Source: Chara braunii
Lineage: Eukaryota > Streptophyta > Charophyceae > Charales > Characeae
Reading direction: 5' to 3'
DNA length: 28,161 bases
Assembly: GCA_003427395.1 (NCBI GenBank)
Contig: BFEA01000417.1
Span: 1,434,497 to 1,462,657 of the forward strand
This document shows, in pieces, positions 1 through 10,409 of this stretch. Position 1 is the stretch's first letter. Each line of letters opens with the position of its first letter. Both the position numbers and the translations under genes were made by a program. A model generated the notes under the pieces. That model saw only the letters and a program-made list of their open reading frames with translations, was not told the DNA's origin and ran no database searches.

Positions 1-33
1 GCATGCCGGGAGGGGAGGGAGGACTCCTCCCCC

Positions 34-34
<1 letters not shown>

Positions 35-81
<47 letters not shown>

Positions 82-82
82 C

Positions 83-113
<31 letters not shown>

Positions 114-139
114 GTCAATCAATCAATCAATCAATCAAT
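35..139. repeat. (TCAA)n microsatellite
   Basis: About 105 bases of nearly perfect 4-bp repeat (AATC register), with single-base interruptions (ACCC, AGTC). An A-run and a T-rich stretch follow to about 255. The open frame across it (repeated Ser-Ile-Asn-Gln) is an artefact of the repeat. Confidence 0.95.
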
Positions 140-1147
140 AAAAAAAAACGATCAATCAATGAATATTTATTTTTTTTTTCTATTTTTTTTAATTATTTTT
201 GCTACTCACCAAAAACCACCCCCCAAATTTTCAAAGTTTTTTTTTTTTTTTGTGCAGGCCATTAGAGTCTGACGTGCGCGCACCGATTTCCCGCACGCGC
301 CCCCGCCTGGCTGTGGCACGGCCGCGCGGAAACTCGGCCGCGCGGCCTCGGCCGCAGGCCCGCGGCCGGCCTCCTCGACCGCGGCCTAGGCCGCAGGATC
401 CGCGACCTTAGGTGCCACATAGCTGTCTGTGTCCGCACACTCAACTTTTCCAAAAATCCTTGGCAAACCCCATCTTCGCTGTCCTCCCGGGGCCCTTCCG
501 CAAACCAAAATGCTCCGACCGGGAAGCAGCGCAGGGCATGAGGTTGAGCGTCACACACTGTTACTGTAGCCTCCACCGCAGTTGCCACTACCCCTGTTCT
601 GTGAGCCTTGATAAGGGACGATCGCACTTGATGTGCTCGCTCCCTGCGATGGTGCCTGCAGATTCTGTGCAGAATGCCATTGGTGTCGCTCCGACTCGCA
701 CCGCCCGCTCCACCTTCACAAATCCATGCAGCCATTTCTGCTCCATTGGGCTGATGCCGAAAGGGACACTCCTAATAGAATGGCCAGGTAGCTGACAAAA
801 GTGGCAAACACTTCCATAAGCCATCCTTCTTCTCACAGGGACTATCTCGTCCCTATCGAACGAAAAGGGGGTCGATGACCTAAAGGCTAAAACCAATAAG
901 ACCAGCGCTGATTAAGGAAGGGGAAGATGACAAAGAAAATGATGACAAGATCTGGAAAGAACAAGGAAATAGCCAAAGCGGGAGGGAGTGGTTGTGGCTG
1001 TGATTGTGTAGGCAAGAAGTGCAATCACACTGACAGGGTAAAATCCCCCACCAGTAAAATGACAACAAGATCCAGAAAGAACGAGGAGCCAGCTCAACGG
1101 TGTGACAACAAAAAATGCCTTTTTAAAAACAAAAAAAATCGATATCG

Positions 1148-1150
<3 letters not shown>
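140..1150. other. Unassigned flank with low-complexity patches
   Basis: No gene is convincing here. 140-255 is A/T-rich. 317-396 is a dense run of GGCC/CGCG/GCGGCCGC-like palindromes. On the minus strand 896-588 is open for 102 codons and includes Cys-x2-Cys-x4-His, half of a CCHC knuckle, with coding-like composition, so it could be a decayed exon or gag fragment. It has no recognisable family and no matching neighbour, so I do not call it a gene. The stretch just before 1150 is A-rich and borders the poly(T) that marks the LINE tail. Confidence 0.5.

Positions 1151-1194
<44 letters not shown>
1151..1194 (-). repeat. LINE poly(A) tail (poly-T on plus strand)
   Basis: An uninterrupted 44-base T run directly joins the LINE 3' UTR on its high-coordinate side. 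On the minus strand it is the 3' poly(A) tail left by target-primed reverse transcription. The perfect run suggests a fairly recent insertion. Confidence 0.9.
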
Positions 1195-1196
<2 letters not shown>

Positions 1197-1716
1197 GGAA
1201 AAAGCAAGGATTCCATTACTAAAGACCACTTGAGGCCGGGCTGTTATCACAAACAACCCGGAACGACTCAGACTGGACTACCAGGCCCATTACCTGGCTT
1301 AGGTACCGTGGGATTTTACTCCCAACGACTCAAAGGTTACCAGTTCACACTCACCACTTCTGTCTCCTATTACTACTCCTGAGCATTATACTTGAACAAA
1401 CCACTTTCAGCCTACTTCTCAATTCTGGGAAGCCTTATGCCGAAGTTTCAGAACAGCCCAGACTATTCCCCTAATTACTCTAGTAAGCCTCTAAACCCTC
1501 GCCTCTCCTAATTCTTGGTCCACTCCCCTCTCACTCTCTTTCCCTTACCCTATTCCCCTGACCCTATAAAACGCCTACCTACTATACTACTAGTACTCTC
1601 AGACCGTCTACTCGACGGTTGGAACCTACTGCGGTTCCGGACACAATGTGACACACTCTGTCCCCCCATACCCTTCTGCCTCCTACTGCTGTTAGCTACC
1701 GAGTGTTCTGGTATAT
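1195..1716 (-). other. LINE 3' UTR with hairpins
   Basis: Between the ORF2 stop and the tail. Two short perfect stems lie near the 3' end: CCGGG/CCCGG at 1236-1261 and CCAGG/CCTGG at 1281-1297. A further TGGGA/TCCCA pair lies at 1307-1322. The first two recur in the SINE-like copies near 9009-9058 and 11317-11366, the second with compensatory base changes. In stringent-type LINEs, including plant L1s, the RT recognises a 3' stem-loop, so these stems are candidates for that recognition structure (inference). Confidence 0.65.
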
Positions 1717-4700
1717 CTATGTGAGCAGCCATTCCGAGAAATGTAACTCTCCTCCTCCTCTAATTGTTACCAATTTGCCCCCTTGTGCCCAGGTTTTACC
1801 AAACCAACCTCGTCCTGGGTTTCCCCCTCTTCCCTGTAAGCCTTTCCTCTCCCAATCTGCAGCTATCATTCTGCGAATCATAGCCTTAAAAGTAGCTTTG
1901 ATCTCCGAGTCTGGCATAGCTTTCCCTTCGAAGAGTGTCCGGTTCCGTTCCGTCCAAATCACCCAAGAACCCACCGATCTGATTGCTTGTGCCACATAAC
2001 CCCACCCTTCGTGGAGGGAGAGTGTTTCTGGTACTCCCCCTAGTAGCACCCAGTCCTCCGACCACTTCAGTTTCTCCTCCGTCCTCTGTTCCCACTGTGC
2101 ATCCCACCACTTCCAAATTCGCCTTGAAGCTGGGCAATCCCACCACAGGTGTTTTGTGGACTCAAAAGTCCATAAACACCGTTTGCACTGGGTATTGACC
2201 TTCATCCCTCTTCCTAGTAACCACACTGCTGACGGTGTTGCCAGTAACGATGCAAGCCACAGTAACGAAGCTGCCCGTTGATTCGGTGAATTTATGAGCT
2301 GCTGGCAACATCTCTGAATGGCCCACTTGATATCTCCCTGTTCTTTCTACAGAACTCTTCCCCATCTCTCCGTGGCCACCAACAGTGGGGACCGGTTCAG
2401 AGTTTGCAGATCGTAGGCCAACTTTATAGAGTAGTCATACAGTATTACGTTCTCCCCTTGTTTTCCTCTTCCCCTCCAGGCCCATTGGGCGGGATCTGCT
2501 TTTAGCTTCGCTAGTGGCGTCCCTCTGTTCCAAAGCACTGCCTTCCATTCTCCATCCTCGTTGACCTCTTCTCTTACTCTTACTTCCTGTAGAGGTCCAG
2601 TCGGGGCCGCTGTTGTTTCCTCCGACTCCTCATTGATTGCCAAATTCCCTTCTTCATCTCTGCGGGTCCATTGCTGAAAGGTTCTTCCTCCGTTCTCTCT
2701 GATCTCTGTCAATTTCAGGTATCTGTGGGGTGAGCCTTGGGTTTCCATTACGAACCATGTCCCTGGAGGGTTTATTCCCTCAGGGATGAGAAGCCATCTC
2801 CACTCTTTGGGAATGGCTTCTATGATCCGCTCTCTCCTTGCCCTTATGTATCTGCTTGATCTCAGTCTCTCTTCCAGTTCGTCCACCGAACACCATCTTC
2901 CCATTAGCTCATCCCACAGATCTCGTATCCTCACCACTCCCCTTTCCACCCATGTCTTCCCAAAATTTCCGGGAGCTGCATTCACCATCAGCATTGCTCC
3001 CTCCTTGTCTCTGATTAGATCATTTTCAAAGATCACTTGACTCAGAACCTCTTCTTTCGTCTTCGGACCCGTAACCATATCTGGCTTCACCTTTCTCCAA
3101 GCTTCCAGGACCGCTGCCCAAAACTCTGATCTTATCTTCCTCCTCAGAAAGGAGTTTATCCATACACAGGCCCAGACATCTGAGGGCCTTGTGAGATTCC
3201 ATTCCTTGCTCAAGATCTGCTCTCCTAGAGCCACCCAGTGCTAGTCCCCATCCATGCTGATTGCTCTGACGACCCACCTTGCCAGCATTGCTGTATTTCT
3301 CTTTCCTGGATCATTCAGGCCAAGTCCTCCCTCTTGCCTGGGGACACAGATCAGGTCCCAGGCAACCTTCGACATAACCCCTTGGTCTTCTTCTGCCCTC
3401 GGTCGCCAGATAAATCTGGCAGCTTTCCTTCTGATTATAGATTGTTTTTTTTTTCTGATTGGCCTGACATTCCCCACATACCATAGAAGCGCAAACAGTG
3501 ATGCGTTCACCACAAGTGCTCTCCCTAATAGTGACAGGTGAGGAGCTTTTCCCCAAGTCGTCAATCGCTGCATTACTCTTGATTGTAAGATCTCGTTTTG
3601 ACGGAGTACACGTGAGGACAGGGCTACTTGCACCCCGAGAAAGCGTTCAGAGTCGCTGTGTCCGATCCTTTTCATTCCCCAATTTACGACTGGATCGTGG
3701 CAACGTGGCAGAAAAAATACGGACTTCGACCAGTTGATAGCCGCTTCTGATAAGTCCTCATATTGTCTTAAGCAGTTGCAGAGTGCTGTCATTGATCCTT
3801 CCGTGTTCGCTGACACTGCAAACAGGTCATCTGCTAAGGCTTTCACCTTGCAGACCCTGTGGTCCAAGTCCAAGCTTGAGATTTGAGACTGTGCTCTAAT
3901 ATTGTTCAAAGGCACCTCCAGATGAACCACGAACAGCAGTGGGGCCAGTGGGCACCCCTGCCGCAGCGAGCGTGTTAGCTTGAAGGATGGCGAAACATGG
4001 TCGTTCACCATGACTGCTGCCGCTGACAGCGAGTATAACGCGACTACCCAAGTGCAGAAATTTGCTCCAAAGCCCATCCATCGCAGAGTAGTCAAAACAT
4101 ATGACCAGTTTACCCGGTCATATGCTTTTTCCATGTCCAAAAGCAGCACGACGATGTCCAGGTCATCTCTGTTGACTATCTCCAAGGCTTCCACCGCGGT
4201 CACGATATTTTTGTAGATGGATCTCCCTTGCACAAAAGCCTCCTGGTCGTCTTCCACCATTTGGGGAAGGTACTTACCCAACCTGCGAGCAAGTACCTTC
4301 GCCAATATCTTATACGAGACGTTTAGCAGGGAGATTGGCCGCCAGTTCCGTATTTCGTTCGTGTCCCCCTTCTTGAACAAAATTGAGATAATTCCTCTGC
4401 TTGCGCTTGCTGGAAGTCTTCCTCCTTGCTGAATTTCATTGTACACCTCCACTAGGTCCTCCCCCATCGATTTCCAGTGGCATCGGTAAAATTTCACTGG
4501 AAGTCCATCGCTTCCTGGGGTCTTGCCCTTTGGCATAGCCTTCGTTGCTGCCTTTGCTTCCTCCTTGGTGATCGGCCGGTCGAGATCAAGACGAGCCTGC
4601 GTTGTAAGCCTCACTCTTGTGTTGACCCAGTGATCCGTGCCCTCTGTCAGGTCCGCTTCTGCACCTTCCCCGATTCTTCTTGTCGTCAAAATGTCTCGGT

Positions 4701-6027
4701 AGTAGAGTACCGCATAGTTGCACATCTCTCTTGGTGTCTGTGCAATTGGCTCCTCCGCCTCAAACGGATGCTTCAACTCTTTCATATTCTGTGCCGTTCT
4801 CGAAGGAATGAGTTTTCTGAAGGACTCCTTGGGCATCCTGTCATAAACTGCCAACCCTTTGACTTTTGCCCTCTCTGCCCACTGCTCCGACTTCTCCTAT
4901 TGGAGAGCATCCCATGCTGCTAACCGCCGAATTCTTTCCTTCCCCCAAGTTAATTCTGATATGGGGTGTTCCCTCATCCTCTCCTCTGCTTCCTGAACTT
5001 TCCTCCAGCATTCTTTCTCCGCTTTGTTCCTGTTTAGCGCCAGGATTTTTGAGAAGACTTTCAGTAAGTTGGTCAGGATCCTTGAGCCCCCTTCCCACCA
5101 TTCTGCCACCGTTGCGAAGTTTTCTTTCTGCTTACTCCATTTGCCCCAGAATTCTTCTATCCAATGATTCAGCCCTTCCTCCTTCAAGTTGCATGTATTA
5201 AGCTTGAAGTATCCCTTTCCCCTTGCTTGCTCTGGACCCATGTTGAAAACACCAATCACCAGTTTGTGATCCGATACCGGATTGTTGACTGCTGCGATTC
5301 TCACCACTGCTCCTTGCGTGAAACCCCCCGTCAACATATAATCTAGCCTTCTGCCCCTCCCCCGGTAGGAAAACCATGTGAAACCCTTATCCGTCGGTTT
5401 CAACTCTCTGAAGGAGTCCTGCAGGTTGAGTTCATCCATGAGGTCCACCAATGCAAGTACATCACCGGGGCAGCCTTTGGCGCTTTGTTCGGGGGATGCA
5501 TCCAGCGATGCATTCCAGTCGCCTCCTATCACAATGTTATCCACGTTGGGTAGCACGTACTTGAGTTCTTCAAAGAAGGTTGCACGGCTATTCCTTTCCA
5601 CAGGGGCGTAGATTGAGGCCACCGCCCATGTTAGCTCTCCTAGTCTTAGGACAACCCACGTCCACCTTCCCCAAGTGTCGGCGTAATAATCCAGGATCTC
5701 CATCCCCAGATCTCGATGGATCAAGCTCGCCACTCCCCCTTTTGTACCCCTTGCAGCCGCCCAAATCTGAGGGTCGTCCCACCATCTCCCTAGTTCATCA
5801 ATTTTCTCACTGTTTAGCTTAGTCTCTTGGAAGCAAGCGATCGAGATCTTGTTCCTATGTAGCCACGATCTGACTCTCGGCCTTTTCTGCCTACCCGTTG
5901 TATCTCCAAATCCTTGGAGATTCCACGTGGCCAGCCGCAATCTAACCATCCACCCGTGAGTTCCCTTGGTGTGGTTGGATATGGGATGACGTGGCTCCTT
6001 CGCTAGGCCAGTGGCTCGTGAGTGCAT
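1717..6027 (-). pseudogene. LINE ORF2: APE endonuclease / reverse transcriptase / zf-RVT
   Basis: 1436 codons in one frame, broken by TAG at codons 377 (4897-4899), 929 (3241-3243) and 1227 (2347-2349). Counted from the upstream in-frame ATG at 6027, the endonuclease keeps its catalytic motifs: WNLQG (35-39), QETK with Glu68, GGDWNA (168-173), RLDYML (227-232) and SDH (252-254). The RT (roughly codons 480-800) shows GSDGLP, LLDMEKAYDRVNW, QGCPLAPLLF and the catalytic ALADD, where most LINEs have FADD. Near the C-terminus a CKRC-x8-H-x4-C cluster (about 1281-1298) is the zf-RVT type. The likelier start is the ATG at 5947-5949, which overlaps the ORF1 stop (ATGGTTAG) and sits just before the endonuclease domain. 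Similarity continues straight across all three TAGs, so this is one gene recently inactivated, or less likely one read through. Confidence 0.93.
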
Positions 6028-8158
6028 TCCTAATAAATACAGAGTCTAATTTCTTGTCCTTTGGGAGACGCATCTTCAGGTCTGCTAGCGCGTCTGCTGT
6101 AATCGACAACGGAGAGATCAGGAACTTTGCCAAGTCCCGCCTCTTGCAGTCTGCAAAGAGTGTGAGCGGTACCAATCTCATGCCCATTGCTTCTAATTCC
6201 TGCGTTTTTGCTTCCGTAAGCCTTGCGTCTACTACCGGGACGTAGAACTTAATCCTACTTCCTGTTGGGCCATGCAAAATCCTGGGCATAGAGACCTCAG
6301 GGATTACTCTAGCCGGGAAGCTGTCTAAATACAACGTTTTCAACGTTTCTTCAACATCCCGTAGGGTGGGCATGTCTGCCACCGCTTGTCCAAACCACGA
6401 CAACTGCCCTAGTCCTTTCTGCCAAAGGATCACCCAGAAGGCATTCCTGACCATCGTGCATAGCAGGGGAACGACGTATTGCGCCATCTCTCCCCCTTGG
6501 CCGTGTGCCGTCGAGGCAAGTCTTCTGTCACGAGTTGTCTTGTTGCCTGGTGTCACCATCCCCACCTCGTGACTCACTGATTTCTCCGATCCTTCTCTCG
6601 AGACCCTTGATGGTTCCAGCGTGACCTCCGAGGTCATGCTTAGTCTTCTTTGTTTCCCTGCCGATTGACCTCTCGACCTTCTAGGTGTACCGTCTGTCGT
6701 CCTCCCTGGCAAACCGCTTCCGCCTTGCCCGCCTCCTGGTACTTCCGCTCTTGGATGACCACTTACGCCTCCTCCGATTCCTCCGAGCGCCGCCTGTCCT
6801 CCCATGTTGGGAGCAGTTGGGATGTTCACCGTCTGCAGTCCCGTTTGACCATGTGTGGGCGGTAGACCGCCTAACCCTTGTCCACTTGACATTCCTTGCC
6901 ACATCCCTCCACCTCCCCCCTGCCATGTTCCCATCCCTCCTCCGTAGAAGTCGTTCCAATTCTGCGTTGGAGCACCTCCCTGCCATACGCCGCCTTGCGG
7001 TATCATTCCCTGAAAATTCGGGTAGCCCTGACTGCCTTGCATCCCGCCGAAAGCTGGATAACTCGCGTGTGGTCTTGTTATTCCTGGCTGCACCGGCTGA
7101 TTTCTGTTTCCTCCTGATGGCGAGTAGATCGGATTGTTCCGGATTACGCTTGCTGCTCCAGATGCCGCTGGTACTGCTTGTCGAGGAGCCAAAGTACCTT
7201 GGTAATTCTGACTGACGCCTCCTCCTCCTGGGGTTGCCGGTCTTCCTTGTTGCTGCGACGGTCTTTGACCACCCACCTCTCCTGCCCCCCATCCTTGGTT
7301 TCAATTTCAGCCTCTTCGGCATTCTTGCTCGGAATGAAAGAACTGTTTACACTTCGTACACTTCAGGGTGCCTACTGTTGCCAGGCGTATTTCCAGTGTG
7401 TCTCCCTTCGGTGTCTCAATCCATAACACATCCTTCATGTTCCCCCGCGCCTCAGGATCTATATCAAATTTAGCATTCACTAGTGCCGGCCGCAACGGAT
7501 CCACATCTGTAGGATGTGCGAGAATGATCTTCCCGATCGCCTTCTCGATCTGGGCGTAGATAAAAGGCATGTCGTCGAGGGGAATTTGCAACGGAATTAC
7601 CCAGAAAGTGTTGTCTTCTTCTTGCCTCCGGATTTCTTTAAACTCTGCACGCGTCATCCACGGTTTGAAGAGGATCTTGTAGGTGTCATTCCCCAGTGTG
7701 ATTTCCACCTGTCCTTCTGCTATCATGAATTCAGCTACCTCTGTAGCTTTTGCTACGTACGACGCCACACCTGGACCTTCAATCTTAATTCTCCCTCTGT
7801 GCGAGTTCTCCGTTATCTGATCGTTTCCTATCACCCAGCCATCTTCGAAAGCTCGAACCAAGTCGTCCTTTACTCTCCTCGTGAGATACCGCGCCGCGTC
7901 CTTGAAGATTACTGTTACGGTTCTCTCTTTGAGCCATTTCACCTTGATGTCATCGAGAGAGGTATTGAGTTTAAACCTCACTTTTCTTCCTTCGATGACC
8001 ATTTCCCCTGGGTCTATCTCTGTGGGGTATACCCCATCGTCATAGCACAACGCGAGCAGCTCTCTAATCCTATCCTCATCCTCCCAATAGTTCCTTTCTT
8101 CCTGCGGGGCTGAGGGAGGAGAGCGTCCCGAACCTCCTTGCCCTTCCGTCGCTTCCAT
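5942..8158 (-). pseudogene. LINE ORF1: RNA-binding protein with zinc knuckle
   Basis: 738 codons in one frame, broken by two TGA codons two triplets apart (7307-7309 and 7301-7303). Residues 1-283 resemble plant L1 ORF1 (DUF4283-like region, then WIETP and a CCHC knuckle, CTKCKQFFHSEQEC, at 267-280). After the stops comes a Gly/Gln/Pro-rich, probably disordered stretch (about 290-470), a basic Arg/Ser stretch and a folded-looking domain from about 558 to the end that I do not recognise. ORF1 should bind LINE RNA and form the RNP. It is longer than many plant L1 ORF1 proteins. The two TGAs are each one C-to-T change from CGA, which would give Arg residues suiting the basic context. An overlapping minus-strand frame at 7322-6681 looks Arg-rich but is a shadow of the Gly-rich codons. 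Confidence 0.85.
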
Positions 8159-8483
8159 TTTAACTCTTCCTACAACAAACGTCCACCCTCACTTCTCGAC
8201 TACTTCTAACTTCTTCGTCTATGGCTGTTCTTCGTGTCTTCCTGACTTCACTTCTTACTTGGCTTCTTCCATGAACTCTTCCGGGGGATTTGCTACCTCT
8301 GCATTGCCTCAAAACCTATGGCTAGATGTCGCCATATCCTCCCTGAACACAGGGCGCTTGGTGTGAGTGACACCCGGGCGAAACCTCTGTGGAGTCGTCC
8401 GGGATAGCAGCTCGGGTTCTGACGAGCCCGGTAACGCTTGGCAGAGCGCATAGCGCCGGCCGAAGCAAGGTCGCGCGTCCCCC
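8159..8483 (-). other. LINE 5' UTR / promoter region
   Basis: The leader between the ORF1 ATG (8156-8158) and the presumed 5' end. It is pyrimidine-rich on the plus strand near ORF1 and GC-rich at its far end. The minus-strand 5' end reads GGGGGACGCGCGACC, a G-rich start typical of full-length LINEs. Internal promoters lie here in L1 elements, but I see no specific motif. Confidence 0.55.
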
Positions 8484-8925
8484 TTTTTTTATTCAATGTG
8501 TGTTTGTATATTTCCCTCGTTACATTCTATTTTATATTACAAAGTTTTTTTTGCCGATTGTTGGAAGGTATTCGTGTGTCTTCCGCCACATGAGGAAGGT
8601 AAAGTGGACTCTGACATGTGCTGTCCGCGTTAACCCTGCCCACTGCTCCGCAAATCCTCTGAAGTCGGGTGAAGCAATGAGCCTGCTTTTTGATGATGCA
8701 CCGACTTCCATGAACCTGACCAGTAGCGTTGTCCAGGTTCGTGCCTTCTTTCACTTCCGTATGCTTCATTGCTGTGGCAGCGGAAAGAGGCCGTAGCCAT
8801 TCGATAGGGCCCGCGTTCGAGTCCCCACTGCACCACTACAGTTGACACGGCATTGTATAATCGTCGAAAGGAGGAATCTGATGTTTCCATTCTGTGAGTG
8901 TGCAATCTTTCTCGCGGCTTTGGTG
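8484..8925 (+). other. Unassigned spacer with a tRNA-like B box
   Basis: No supported gene. A B-box-like GCGTTCGAGTCC at 8813-8824, followed shortly by CACTGCACCA, resembles the 3' half of a tRNA or the head of a tRNA-derived SINE. The flanking bases do not form a T stem, and the upstream A box (near TGGCAGCGG) is poor. It is at most a relic. Confidence 0.35.
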
Positions 8926-8940
8926 CCAACCAAGGTTTCT
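8926..8940. repeat. Target-site duplication, left copy
   Basis: CCAACCAAGGTTTCT occurs exactly here and at 9237-9251, bracketing the A-tailed element at 8941-9236. A 15-bp duplication is the usual size for LINE-machinery insertion. Confidence 0.85.
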
Positions 8941-9236
8941 TTTTTTTTTTTTTTTTTTTTTTTTTTGGAAGAATTCGGAGATTTTATTGCAATATGGCGA
9001 AAGAGAGGCCGGGAATACCTCAACAAACAACCCGGAAAGTGCTGGGGCCATTACCCAGCATAGGCACTGCTGGAAAACAGGTCCAGCGTCCCTCTACTTC
9101 CATTCTAACAAGAATTCCTCCAAAAAAACCAATCTTGAAGCTCAGTAAAAGAAGGTTCTTCCATACTTCCCAAGTCCTATTTCCAACATAAAACTTTTGA
9201 GATCTAGCAAAAAAATTCACTTTATTGTTTAATGAT
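8941..9236 (-). mobile_element. SINE-like element sharing the LINE 3' tail
   Basis: A 296-bp insertion on the minus strand with a 26-base poly(A) tail (8941-8966 as T) and a 15-bp target-site duplication. Its 3' region has the same stems as the LINE tail: CCGGG/CCCGG at 9009-9035 and CTGGG/CCCAG at 9042-9058. A third stem, GCTGGA/TCCAGC, lies at 9069-9087. The 5' half shows no similarity to this LINE's 3' UTR and no tRNA boxes. It is therefore a SINE, or a truncated copy of another LINE subfamily, mobilised in trans by a tail-recognising LINE. It encodes no protein. Confidence 0.8.
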
Positions 9237-9251
9237 CCAACCAAGGTTTCT
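9237..9251. repeat. Target-site duplication, right copy
   Basis: Exact 15-bp copy of 8926-8940, at the 5' end of the minus-strand insertion. Confidence 0.85.
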
Positions 9252-9456
9252 CTGTAGAAGCGCTCTGTTTTTTTCCGCGGAAGCTGATGGTACTTGTAGT
9301 TTTACTGTCCGTAAGGGGAAGAGGGGTTGTGGCTTAGGGCACCTCTTTTGGGCTACGCTTTCTGCGAATATCAGTCACTGTATATGGCTTGCAGGGCAGT
9401 TTGGATTTGTGTGGGTGTCACTCGTGGAGGCGGGTTATGTTGTTCTGGGCCAACGC

Positions 9457-9459
<3 letters not shown>

Positions 9460-9525
<66 letters not shown>
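9460..9525. repeat. (GA)n microsatellite
   Basis: About 66 bases of perfect AG repeat. The Arg-Glu (plus) and Ser-Leu (minus) open frames across it are artefacts. The flanks 9252-9459 and 9526-9857 show no gene or repeat I can name. Confidence 0.97.
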
Positions 9526-9527
<2 letters not shown>

Positions 9528-9857
9528 AGAGCAGCAGAGAATCGGATGTGATGTCCGGATTTGGTAAATGAACGTAGTCGGAGTCCGTGTGGATGTACAT
9601 TTGCACGGCCCGTATCAGTTGCCGACGCCTGGAATACGGGCATGGACAGGGGAGATGATTTAACAGGGACATGAATGTGGACATCATAACAGCTGCATTC
9701 AAAACCCCCAGATTCTCTTTTAGCGTGGCGTGTGAAACGAGGAGCAAGAGTCATTTCCCTGACACCGTAAATAACGGATCTCGAAAATGCTCTGCCACAG
9801 ACAACAATGCCGATGATAAATAAAAAATTGGGAACACATCAGCCGCAAGCTTCGGAG

Positions 9858-9901
9858 CGTTGAGCTAGCTGAGACGCAAAAAAGAGTCAGCTAGCTCAAC
9901 G
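9858..9901. repeat. 15-bp perfect inverted repeat (hairpin)
   Basis: Arms CGTTGAGCTAGCTGA (9858-9872) and its exact reverse complement (9887-9901) are separated by a 14-base A-rich loop. The right arm contains TAGCTCAACG, close to a tRNA A box, and a similar string recurs at 10087-10100. No CTRR terminus follows at Helitron spacing. Function unknown. Confidence 0.85.
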
Positions 9902-10130
9902 AGAAAGGGCAAGGGTAGGGGGCGTTATATTCGAGAGGAGCTACTTTTTCACGGTTTTTCTGAAACGAAAAAAAGGAATATTCGTTGTGCATACACACTT
10001 CACATAAATCGACCGCGCGATTTTCAGGACAATCTCGCATCATCTGCATCATGCAGTGTCACCCGTGGTTTGAAAAGTCCAACGACTAGCTAGCTCAACG
10101 GTGCTGGTGGGACAAGGTCCCTGGGCTTTT
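9902..10130. other. Unassigned spacer
   Basis: No gene seen. It contains a second TAGCTCAACGG string at 10089-10099, an A-box-like sequence just upstream of the (GAAA)n tract, possibly the head of a degraded SINE. Confidence 0.4.
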
Positions 10131-10180
10131 GAAAAAAAAAGAAAAGAAAGAAAGAAAGAAAGAAAGAAAAAGGAAGAAGA
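10131..10180 (+). repeat. A-rich (GAAA)n tract
   Basis: A run followed by GAAA repeats and GGAAGAAGAA. It may be the tail of the degraded SINE-like sequence that begins near 10087. Confidence 0.8.
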
Positions 10181-10185
10181 ACCCC

Positions 10186-10409
10186 AAGAGCCTAGCTCAG
10201 TGGGTACACCCATGAACTGTTGAAATACAGAGCTGTGTTCGAATCCAGATGATGGAACTAGACAAGTGAAACCAACTACTAATGAATTGCTTGGGGCCGG
10301 TCAGCTCAATGATAATACCTCAAGACCGTCGCCCTTTTACAGAAAAAAAAGAAAAAAAAAGAAAAAAGAAAAAAGAAAAAAGAAAAAAAGAAAGAAAGAA
10401 TGAAAGAAA
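10186..10409 (+). mobile_element. tRNA-derived SINE with A-rich tail
   Basis: An A box TAGCTCAGTGGG (10193-10204) and a B box TGTTCGAATCC (10236-10246) are 43 bases apart, the normal RNA polymerase III tRNA spacing. A body of about 95 bases follows, then a long A/GAAA tail (about 10341-10409). The acceptor and T stems do not pair, so it is not a working tRNA gene. This is a standard SINE layout. No clear target-site duplication was found. Confidence 0.7.

Larger units (their letters stand above)
1151..8483 (-). mobile_element. Nearly full-length plant-type L1 LINE
   Basis: Non-LTR retrotransposon read on the minus strand: a roughly 325-base GC-rich leader beginning with a G-run at 8483, ORF1 (8158-5942), ORF2 (6027-1717), a roughly 520-base 3' UTR and a 44-base poly(A) tail seen as poly(T). 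It would copy itself by target-primed reverse transcription, with the APE endonuclease nicking DNA and the RT priming from the nick. The coding potential is complete in order and length, with no frameshift over 6.4 kb; only five in-frame stops break it. The 5' boundary at 8483 is inferred from the G-run and the change in composition beyond it. I found no clear target-site duplication. Confidence 0.93.

Noticed and set aside
262-735. 157-codon minus-strand ORF
   Set aside because: Runs through the GC-palindrome patch and a different-frame Cys-His ORF; composition is Arg/Ala artefact and no domain is seen.
1717-6027. Reassigned or programmed-readthrough TAG codon
   Set aside because: Three TAGs in an otherwise open 1436-codon frame invite this, but TGA also interrupts ORF1 and the gypsy pol, the ORFs themselves end in TAG or TAA, and C-to-T decay explains all of them more simply.
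6681-7322. Arg-rich minus-strand ORF
   Set aside because: Shadow of the Gly-rich ORF1 frame (GGx codons read as Arg); no independent support.
8770-8830. tRNA gene ending in CACCA
   Set aside because: B-box-like string only; no T stem or acceptor pairing and a poor A box.
9858-9901. Helitron 3' end hairpin
   Set aside because: No CTRR terminus 10-12 bases after the stem and no TC start or Rep/helicase nearby.
10186-10258. Functional tRNA gene
   Set aside because: A and B boxes are good, but the acceptor and T stems do not pair and an A-rich tail follows; it is a SINE head.
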